In this document: positions 1-5,165 of the stretch, in pieces
Position numbering within the stretch: position 1 is the first letter of the stretch
Layout of the letters: each line of letters starts with the position of its first letter
From: an uncultured Alphaproteobacteria bacterium
GTDB taxonomy: Bacteria > Pseudomonadota > Alphaproteobacteria > Caulobacterales > Caulobacteraceae
Length of the DNA stretch: 5,165 nucleotides
Assembly: GCA_903933475.1 (NCBI GenBank)
Contig: CAIZKE010000006.1
Span: 1-5,165, forward strand
Reading direction: 5' to 3'
Position numbers and translations under genes: made by a program
The notes under the pieces: model-generated
The model's database searches: none
The model's input: the letters and a program-made list of their open reading frames with translations, nothing else
Told to the model about the DNA's origin: nothing

Positions 1-16
1 GGCCTGGGCTAGGTGA
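1..16 (+). CDS. 3' tail of an unidentified upstream gene (partial)
   Basis: Only the last codons of a preceding gene can be present. Two readings fit. In one frame the stop is TAG at 10-12, directly abutting the GTG start at 13. In the next frame the tail reads A-W-A-R and stops with TGA at 14-16, giving a four-base GTGA overlap with the next gene. Either arrangement implies co-transcription and coupled translation with birA. In Caulobacter-type genomes, as I remember them, birA follows the nuo operon, so nuoN is a guess from context. Nothing in these few residues proves it. Confidence 0.3.
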
Positions 17-756
17 GCCACCCGCCCATCGAGAGCCACGCGGTCCTCGACTCGACCAACGCCGAGGCCCGGCGGCGGGCCGAGGCGGGGGACTTCGGGC
101 CGGTCTGGATCCACGCCCTCGAGCAGACGGCCGGCCGCGGCCGGCGCGGCCGGCCCTGGCGGGGCGGCGAGGGCAACCTGGCAGCCACCCTCCTGACCCC
201 GATCGACCAGCTTCCGGGCCAGGCGGCCCAAGTGTCCTTCGTTACCGCCGTCGCCCTCTGCGAGACCGTCAATGCCCTGGCTGGCCCCACAGCTTCGAGG
301 CTCCGCTGGCCCAATGATCTGCAGGTCGCCGGCGGTAAGGCGGCCGGCATTCTCCTGGAGTCCGGGCCAAGGCCGGGAGGCGGCCTCTGGCTGGCGGTTG
401 GGGTCGGTGTCAACCTGGCCCTGGCACCGCCCGCGGACCAGGTCGAGCGTCCGGCCAGCGCCCTTTCGGACATTGCAGGCTTCCAGCCACCGTCCCCCGC
501 CGCCTTTCTTGCCCGCCTCGCCGAGCGTTTCGAGACCTGGCTGCAGGTCTGGTCGCGGGAAGGCTTCACTCCAGTCTCTAAGGCCTGGACCGCTCTGGCA
601 GATGGCCTCGGTGGTCCCTGCACGGCCCGACTTCCCGACCGGACCCTTTCGGGCATTGCAGAAGCCCTGGACGCCGACGGTGCCCTTCGCCTGCGCCTGG
701 ACAGCGGCGAGACGGTCCGGATCACCGCAGGCGATGTTTTCTTCGGAGAAACCTGA
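13..756 (+). CDS. birA: Biotin--[acetyl-CoA-carboxylase] ligase, catalytic-only (BirA/BPL)
   Basis: This 247-residue cytosolic enzyme activates biotin with ATP to biotinyl-AMP and transfers it to the carrier lysine of carboxylases such as the acetyl-CoA carboxylase BCCP. Visible motifs are STN at 14-16, the biotinyl-AMP loop QTAGRGRRGRPW at 38-49, RWPNDL at 98-103, and GGKAAGILLES at 107-117 with K109 as the conserved active-site lysine. VGVGVNLA lies at 129-136. A small C-terminal domain (about 190-247) ends in ITAGDVFFG. There is no N-terminal helix-turn-helix, so it is a monofunctional ligase and should not repress biotin genes as E. coli BirA does. The GTG start is chosen because the STN motif follows after only 13 residues and no other start lies close upstream. 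No clear Shine-Dalgarno is visible, which fits coupling to the upstream gene. Its stop TGA overlaps the coaX ATG by one base. Confidence 0.95.
   Translation: MSHPPIESHAVLDSTNAEARRRAEAGDFGPVWIHALEQTAGRGRRGRPWRGGEGNLAATLLTPIDQLPGQAAQVSFVTAVALCETVNALAGPTASRLRWPNDLQVAGGKAAGILLESGPRPGGGLWLAVGVGVNLALAPPADQVERPASALSDIAGFQPPSPAAFLARLAERFETWLQVWSREGFTPVSKAWTALADGLGGPCTARLPDRTLSGIAEALDADGALRLRLDSGETVRITAGDVFFGET
745..750 (+). promoter_or_regulatory. Ribosome binding site of coaX inside the birA 3' end
   Basis: GGAGAA lies five bases before the ATG at 756. It supports this start for coaX, whose first base is the last base of the birA stop (TGATG, 754-758). The overlap points to termination-reinitiation coupling between the two genes. 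Confidence 0.75.
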
Positions 757-1529
757 TGCTGCTGGCCATTGAGCAGGGCAACACCAACACCCTCTTTGCG
801 GTACACGACGGAAGCGATTGGGTCGCCCAGTGGCGCACCGCCACCCAGTCCACGCGGACGGCGGACGAGTATGCCGCGTGGATGTTCCAGCTCCTCGCCA
901 TGACCGAACTGAAGTTCGAGATGCTGGACGCCTGCATCATCTCCAGCGTTGTGCCCCAGTCGGTCTTCAACCTGCGCAATCTGGCCCGGCGCTACCTGAA
1001 GGTGGAGCCCCTGGTGATCGGCGAGAATGTCGACCTTGGCATTCCCGTGCGCCTGGAGAAACCCTCCGAGGCCGGCGCGGACCGGCTGGTCAACGCCATC
1101 GGGGCCCACTCGGTCTTCCCCGGGGATCTGATCGTCATCGACTCCGGCACCGCCACCACCTTCGACATCGTCGCCGCCGACGGGGGCTTCGAAGGTGGCG
1201 TCATCGCCCCGGGTATCAATCTGTCCATGGAGGCCCTACACGCTGCAGCGGCCAAGCTGCCCCGGGTGGCCATACGCCGGCCGATGAAGACGATCGGCAG
1301 GGATACGGTGGGCGCCATGCAGGCTGGCGTCTTCTGGGGCTATATCGCCCTCATCGAGGGGCTTATCGCCCGAATCAAGGCTGAGTGGGGGCGACCCATG
1401 ACTGTGGTCGCCACCGGAGGGGTGGCCTCCCTCTTCCAGGGGGCCACCGACGCCATCGACCATTTTGACTCCGACCTGACCATCCGGGGCCTGCTGGAAA
1501 TCCATCGCCGCAATTCAGGAGTCCGCTAA
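756..1529 (+). CDS. coaX: Type III pantothenate kinase (CoaX)
   Basis: This 257-residue cytosolic ASKHA-fold kinase phosphorylates pantothenate, the first step of coenzyme A synthesis. Members of this type generally need a monovalent cation and escape CoA feedback inhibition. Visible motifs are the phosphate-1 loop IEQGNTNT at 5-12, EAGADR at 105-110 with D109 as the proposed catalytic base, phosphate-2 DSGTATTFD at 129-137, GGVIAPG at 147-153, ATGG at 219-222, and DSDLTIRGL at 238-246 near the C-terminus. Length is normal for the family. One oddity is that the usual Asp of the first loop (DxGNT) is Glu at residue 6; I believe Caulobacter relatives share this. The birA-coaX pairing recurs widely: the genes are adjacent in Bordetella (coaX as baf) and fused in Neisseria. 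The start is fixed by the GGAGAA site and by the first loop beginning at residue 5. Confidence 0.97.
   Translation: MLLAIEQGNTNTLFAVHDGSDWVAQWRTATQSTRTADEYAAWMFQLLAMTELKFEMLDACIISSVVPQSVFNLRNLARRYLKVEPLVIGENVDLGIPVRLEKPSEAGADRLVNAIGAHSVFPGDLIVIDSGTATTFDIVAADGGFEGGVIAPGINLSMEALHAAAAKLPRVAIRRPMKTIGRDTVGAMQAGVFWGYIALIEGLIARIKAEWGRPMTVVATGGVASLFQGATDAIDHFDSDLTIRGLLEIHRRNSGVR
1517..1521 (+). promoter_or_regulatory. Ribosome binding site deciding the GTG start of rnj
   Basis: AGGAG lies eight bases before the GTG at 1530, inside the last codons of coaX. It supports the GTG directly after the coaX TAA (1527-1529) as the rnj start. The next in-frame Met, at residue 23, would cut into the first conserved loop. 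Confidence 0.75.
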
Positions 1530-3212
1530 GTGGCAGGCCCGCGCCCCGACGACGAACTCGTTTTCCTGCCCCTTGGCGGGTCCGACGAGATCGGTATGAA
1601 CTTCAACCTCTACGGCTACGGCCCGCCAGACCGGCGGCGCTGGATCGTGGCGGACCTGGGCGTGACCTTCGGCGGGCAGGACACGCCCGGCGTCGACATC
1701 ATCCTCCCGGACCCGAGCTGGATCGAGGCGCATGCCGATGACATCCTCGGGATCGTCCTGACCCACGCGCACGAGGATCACATCGGCGCTGTGGCCTGGC
1801 TCTGGCCGCGCCTGCGGGCACCGCTCTACGCGACGCCCTTCACCGCCTTCCTCCTGCGCGAGAAGCTGCGGGAGCGGAACCTCGAGGACGAGGTCGAACT
1901 CAACATCGTCCCCCTCGGCGGGCACGTGGTCCTCGGGCCCTTCGACGTGGAGATGGTCACCCTGACCCACTCCATCCCCGAGCCCAATGGCCTGGTCATC
2001 CGCACGCCCCTAGGGGTGGTTCTGCACACCGGCGACTGGAAGATCGACCCCAACCCCCTGCTGGGCGAGGTCACGGACACTGAGACCCTGCGCCATCTCG
2101 GCGACGAGGGCGTCCTGGCTATGATCTGCGATTCCACCAATGTCTTCGTGGAGGGGCGGGCAGGGTCCGAGGCCGACGTTCGGGAAGAACTCGTCAAGGT
2201 CATCGCCGCCCAGACTGGCCGGGTTGCCGTAGCCTGCTTCGCCTCCAACGTGGCGCGGATGGAGACCGCCATCGTCGCCGGACGGAGGGCGGGGCGGAAA
2301 ATCTGCCTGGTGGGGCGTTCCATGATCCGGATGGCCGCCGCTGCGCGCCACGTGGGCATGGACGTGGACTCCCAGGGCTTCATCTCCGAGGCCCAGGCCT
2401 CGCACCTGCCGCCCGACCAGGTCCTCCTGCTGTGCACGGGCAGCCAGGGCGAGCCGAGAGCGGCCCTCTCGCGCATCTCCGACGCTTCCCATCCCCACAT
2501 CCGACTGGGAGCGGGGGATACCGTGATCTTCTCCAGCCGGGTCATCCCCGGAAACGAGATTGCCATCCAGGACATGCAGAACCGGCTCGCCGAGCGCGGG
2601 GTCAGGCTCATCACCGACCGGGAGCACCCGGGCATCCATGTGTCCGGCCATCCCTGCAGGGATGAACTGGCCGACATGTACGCCTGGGCCCGGCCCCAGA
2701 TCTCGATTCCTACCCATGGCGAGCGGCGGCACCTGCTCGAGCACGCCGCCTTCGCCCGCGAACTCCAGGTGCCGCAGACGGTGGCCCTCCGGAATGGCGA
2801 CATGGTGCGCCTTGCGCCGGGTCGGGCCGAGATCATCGACGAGGTCCCCGCCGGACGCATCTACATCGATGGCGGCTTCCTGACCCCCCAGGATGGCGAG
2901 CCCCTGCGCGAGCGGCGCCTTGCCGCCTCCAGCGGCGTCCTCCACGCTGCCCTGGTCATGGACGGCAGGGGCCGCATCGCCTCTGGCCCCCAGGTCCGCG
3001 CCGTCGGCCTGCCCGGTGACCCGGAGCGGCCACTGGAGGACCTGCTGGACGACCTGGCTGACGCCGCCGAGGCTGCCGTGCGGCGTCTGGATAGCGAACA
3101 GCGCGAGATCGACGCCGAGGTGGAGGCCGCCATCTCCCGGGCCCTCAAAAAGGCCGCCCAGCGCATCTGGGGCCGCCGCCCCCTGGTCCAGACCACCCTC
3201 CTGAGGCTCTGA
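1530..3212 (+). CDS. rnj: Ribonuclease J (metallo-beta-lactamase/beta-CASP RNase)
   Basis: This 560-residue enzyme is a zinc-dependent 5'-3' exonuclease and endonuclease. In alphaproteobacteria it matures rRNA 5' ends and takes part in mRNA turnover. The order is beta-lactamase part 1, beta-CASP insert, beta-lactamase part 2, then a C-terminal domain. Motif I is GGSDEIGMN at 16-24. The metal-binding motif is THAHEDH at 78-84 (H79, H81, D83, H84), with H147 in LTHSIPE and D169 in HTGDWK. CDSTN is at 200-204. TGSQGEPRAALSRI (303-316) and RVIPGNE (337-343) are typical of RNase J. HVSGH is at 370-374 and PTHGE at 394-398, with H396 as a further ligand. The C-terminal domain (about 450-560) is rich in charged helix and ends in WGRRPLVQTTLLRL. 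All metal ligands I can place are present and length is normal (B. subtilis J1 is about 555). Motif I has D19 where many homologues have Gly, probably lineage variation. It should be co-transcribed with birA and coaX. Confidence 0.96.
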   Translation: MAGPRPDDELVFLPLGGSDEIGMNFNLYGYGPPDRRRWIVADLGVTFGGQDTPGVDIILPDPSWIEAHADDILGIVLTHAHEDHIGAVAWLWPRLRAPLYATPFTAFLLREKLRERNLEDEVELNIVPLGGHVVLGPFDVEMVTLTHSIPEPNGLVIRTPLGVVLHTGDWKIDPNPLLGEVTDTETLRHLGDEGVLAMICDSTNVFVEGRAGSEADVREELVKVIAAQTGRVAVACFASNVARMETAIVAGRRAGRKICLVGRSMIRMAAAARHVGMDVDSQGFISEAQASHLPPDQVLLLCTGSQGEPRAALSRISDASHPHIRLGAGDTVIFSSRVIPGNEIAIQDMQNRLAERGVRLITDREHPGIHVSGHPCRDELADMYAWARPQISIPTHGERRHLLEHAAFARELQVPQTVALRNGDMVRLAPGRAEIIDEVPAGRIYIDGGFLTPQDGEPLRERRLAASSGVLHAALVMDGRGRIASGPQVRAVGLPGDPERPLEDLLDDLADAAEAAVRRLDSEQREIDAEVEAAISRALKKAAQRIWGRRPLVQTTLLRL

Positions 3213-3286
3213 GGCGCAACCCGGCGACTTGCCAGCGGCTCGGCTTTCGCAGACCCTTCCGCCAAGAGCAAAAAGGGGGAGGGGAC
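3213..3286 (+). other. 74-base intergenic gap between rnj and the CoA-transferase gene
   Basis: This is the only true gap in the window. It holds the ribosome binding site at its 3' end. CTTG...GCGG (3228-3238) can pair with CCGCCAAG (3259-3266), but the stem has a three-base bulge, a loop of about 20 bases and no following T run. I therefore do not call a terminator. I see no good -35/-10 pair. Read-through from rnj and a separate weak promoter both remain possible. Confidence 0.5.
3275..3284 (+). promoter_or_regulatory. Purine-rich ribosome binding site of the CoA-transferase gene
   Basis: GGGGGAGGGG, preceded by a run of A, lies two bases before the ATG at 3287. Its central GGAG (3278-3281) is five bases from the start codon. 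It supports that ATG, which is also the only start upstream of the first conserved CoA-transferase motif. The next Met residues (20 and 23) lie inside the motif. Confidence 0.7.
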
Positions 3287-5165
3287 ATGTCGGCCTACAA
3301 GGGCGTGCGCATCGCTGATTTCACGCAGGGCGTGGCCGGACCCATGGCCTGCATGCTGCTGGGCGACTTCGAAGCCGAGGTCGTCAAGGTCGAGCCGCCG
3401 GGCGGGGACCGGCTGAAGGACCATCCCGGCTATCCGGCCTGGAACCGAAATAAGCGCATCGCCACCCTGGACCTTTCCGACCCGTCGGACCTGGAGCGGG
3501 CCCGGGACCTTGCCAGGGCCGCCGACATTGCGGTCTTCGATCACCCTCCGGGGGACCTGGAGGCCCTCGGCCTGGATGCTGCGACCCTTCGGGAGGGCGC
3601 GTCGCACCTGATCCACGTCTGGATGCCGCCCTACGGGATCCGAGGCCGGTGGAGCCGCATGGCACCCCGGCACAGCCTGCTGGCCGCCGCCTCCGGCATC
3701 GCCTTCCGGCAGGGGGCCTATGGCGACAGCCCCGTCCACATGATCCTGCCCCTGGGCTGGTATGGCCAGGCCGTGATGGGCGCCTCGGCCATGGGGGCAG
3801 CCCTCTATGAACGCGGAGCCTCCGGTCAGGGCCAGGCCGTGACCGTCAGCGGCCTGCACGGGGTGTCTGAGGTTGGCGGCGTGGTCATGGTCCTGGACCA
3901 GCCCCGCCTTCCGCGCGGTGCCCCCCAGGGGGCCTCGCCCAGCTATCGGCTCTACCAGTGCGGGGACGGCGACTGGTTCTTCATGGCCACCCTCTTCATG
4001 CCCTTCTACCGAAAGGCCATCGACGCCCTGGGCCTCGGGGCCCACTGGGAGGTGCTGGCCCTGAACCCCATGCTCGCCCTTGAAGTGCTGGAGGACATCT
4101 TCCGCAGCCAGCCCCGGACGCACTGGCTGGGCCTGCTGGGCGACGCCGGTGTGCCCTGCGCGCCGGTCGGCGATCGGACCGCCTGGTTCGCCGGCGAAGC
4201 CGTGCGGGATGCGGGTCTCCGGCTGGAGTTCGACGATCCGGTCCGGGGCCGGCTGGCCATGCCCGGGCCGCCCGCCCGGCTTTCGGCGACGCCCGCCTCG
4301 GTCCGCTCGCTTCCGGTTCCTGGCTCGCTTCCCGCCTGGATTCCACCTCCGCCCCTAGCCGCCGGACCGGGGGCCAGCCGGCCCCTGGAGGGGGTGCGCG
4401 TCCTCGACATGGGATCGGTCATCGCCGGCGCCCTGGCCGGGGCCGTCCTCGCCAACCTCGGCGCCGAGGTCATCAAGATCGAGTCCCCCGAAGGCGATCC
4501 CTTCCGCTCCGATGGCGGGCCCTTCCTGGCCTGCAACCGAGGCAAGCGCGGGCTGGGCGTCGACCTGAAGCAGCCCGGGGCAAAGGAAATGTTCCTGGAC
4601 CTCGTGCGCCAATCCGACGTGGTGCTCGACAATTACCGCTTCGGCGTGCGCAAGCGGCTGGGCGTGGACTACGAGGCCCTGCGCCAGGTCAACCCACGGA
4701 TCATCTCCTGCTCGGTCAACGCCTACGGCGATGCCGGTCCCCGGGCGCCCCTGCCGGGTTTCGATCCCCTGCTCCAGGCCGAGGGCGGCATGATGGCGGC
4801 CCAGGGCGGCGACGCCGAGCCGGTCCTGCACACCATCGCCGTCAATGACGTGGCCACGGCCGGAATTGTCGCCTTCGGCATCATTTCGGCGCTCAATGCC
4901 CGTCGCCGGACCGGGGAGGGGCAGGAGGTTATCACCAGCCTGCTGGCCCAGAGCCTGACCTTCCAGCTCGGCGAGGTCGTGACCTGGGAGGGCCAGCCCC
5001 CAGCGCCCAGGGGTGGGGTCGACTGCCTCGGGCTCAGCCCGGTCCACCGCTTTTACCAATGCCAGGACGGATGGCTCGCCGTGGCCGCCGAGAGCCTCGC
5101 CGAGGCGGAGGCCTTGCTGAACGTCCTGGGACGCCGGCGGATCCCGCGGACGCCCTCTCGGCGCC
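3287..5165 (+). CDS. Tandem two-domain family III (CaiB/BaiF) CoA-transferase, 3' end cut by the window
   Basis: The frame is open for 626 codons to the window edge. Single-domain family members run about 380-430 residues, so roughly 150-180 residues are probably missing. Domain 1 spans about 6-335: GVRIADFTQGVAGP at 6-19, VVKVEPPGGDR at 32-42, NRNKR at 53-57, SGQGQAVTVSGLHG at 179-192, and a typical domain end, ARLSATP, at 330-336. A Pro/Ala-rich linker (336-366, ten prolines) follows. Domain 2 starts at G369: GVRVLDMGSVIAG at 369-381, AEVIKIESPEGDP at 393-405, PGFDPLLQAEGG at 490-501, and VNDVATAG at 519-526 with D521 as the expected acyl-carrying Asp. Domain 1 has W158 at the aligned position. 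The family moves CoA between carboxylic acids; a racemase of the AMACR type is unlikely because the racemase His is F492 here. Substrate and partners are unknown. It may follow the birA-coaX-rnj operon or have its own promoter. Confidence 0.93.
   Translation, partial: MSAYKGVRIADFTQGVAGPMACMLLGDFEAEVVKVEPPGGDRLKDHPGYPAWNRNKRIATLDLSDPSDLERARDLARAADIAVFDHPPGDLEALGLDAATLREGASHLIHVWMPPYGIRGRWSRMAPRHSLLAAASGIAFRQGAYGDSPVHMILPLGWYGQAVMGASAMGAALYERGASGQGQAVTVSGLHGVSEVGGVVMVLDQPRLPRGAPQGASPSYRLYQCGDGDWFFMATLFMPFYRKAIDALGLGAHWEVLALNPMLALEVLEDIFRSQPRTHWLGLLGDAGVPCAPVGDRTAWFAGEAVRDAGLRLEFDDPVRGRLAMPGPPARLSATPASVRSLPVPGSLPAWIPPPPLAAGPGASRPLEGVRVLDMGSVIAGALAGAVLANLGAEVIKIESPEGDPFRSDGGPFLACNRGKRGLGVDLKQPGAKEMFLDLVRQSDVVLDNYRFGVRKRLGVDYEALRQVNPRIISCSVNAYGDAGPRAPLPGFDPLLQAEGGMMAAQGGDAEPVLHTIAVNDVATAGIVAFGIISALNARRRTGEGQEVITSLLAQSLTFQLGEVVTWEGQPPAPRGGVDCLGLSPVHRFYQCQDGWLAVAAESLAEAEALLNVLGRRRIPRTPSRR

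Noticed and set aside
130..145. Perfect 16-base palindrome made of GGCC/CCGG units inside birA
   Set aside because: It encodes part of the invariant GRGRRGR loop. Runs of Gly and Arg codons ending in C or G explain it without any regulatory role.
9..1109. Long open frame on the - strand opposite birA and coaX
   Set aside because: It matches no family I recognise, is rich in Arg, Gly and Pro, and lies wholly opposite two well-supported genes. Such antisense frames are expected in very G+C-rich coding DNA.
1826..2860. Long - strand frame opposite rnj
   Set aside because: It is low-complexity Ser/Arg/Thr-rich sequence lying opposite conserved RNase J motifs, with no recognisable domain.
3229..3256. 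Possible Caulobacter-type housekeeping promoter (TTGCCAG with a GC-rich -10)
   Set aside because: The -35 is a partial match, but the candidate -10 (GCAGACCC) misses most of the GCTANAWC consensus.
3228..3266. Possible rho-independent terminator after rnj
   Set aside because: The stem needs a three-base bulge and a loop of about 20 bases, and no T run follows. It is followed instead by A and G runs that form the next ribosome binding site.
2861..4123. Long - strand frame (420 codons) crossing the rnj/CoA-transferase gap
   Set aside because: It runs opposite two real genes and the gap between them, has no family motif, and its Gly/His/Arg-rich content is what reverse reading of this codon bias gives.
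4733..4849. Second CoA-transferase half as an alpha-methylacyl-CoA racemase
   Set aside because: Racemases of this fold have a His in a GHDxNY-type motif. Here the motif is PGFDPLLQAEGG with Phe at that position, which is the transferase pattern.

Overview
The window is dense, very G+C-rich DNA with a strong preference for G or C at third codon positions. All genes are on the + strand. The proteins and gene order look alphaproteobacterial and most like Caulobacteraceae (Caulobacter, Phenylobacterium, Brevundimonas). This rests mainly on the type III pantothenate kinase, whose N-terminus (MLLAIEQGNTNT) and C-terminal region read like Caulobacter CoaX as I remember it, and on the birA-coaX-rnj order. 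No alignment or phylogeny was run.

Layout: positions 1-16 hold the last few codons of an upstream gene that abuts or overlaps birA. From memory of Caulobacter-type genomes it could be nuoN, the last NADH dehydrogenase I gene, but too little is present to say. Positions 13-756 are birA, a biotin-protein ligase without a DNA-binding domain. Positions 756-1529 are coaX, a type III pantothenate kinase, sharing one base with birA. Positions 1530-3212 are rnj, ribonuclease J, starting with GTG directly after the coaX stop. These three are almost certainly one translationally coupled operon. After a 74-base gap, a long reading frame opens at 3287 under a purine-rich ribosome binding site and runs off the window end without a stop. 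It encodes two family III (CaiB/BaiF) CoA-transferase domains in tandem.

birA, coaX and rnj are housekeeping genes: biotinylation of carboxylases, the first step of CoA synthesis, and RNA maturation and decay. The part worth attention is the tandem CoA-transferase. Its second half keeps the Asp expected to carry the covalent acyl intermediate (D521). The first half aligns without gaps across that region but has Trp at the same position (W158) and has lost other conserved positions. This suggests one scaffold half and one catalytic half fused into a single chain. Its substrate cannot be told from this window.

There are no RNA genes, mobile elements, CRISPR arrays or convincing terminators. 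The last 35 or so bases of the window read more naturally in another frame, so a base error or real frameshift near 5128-5131 is possible.
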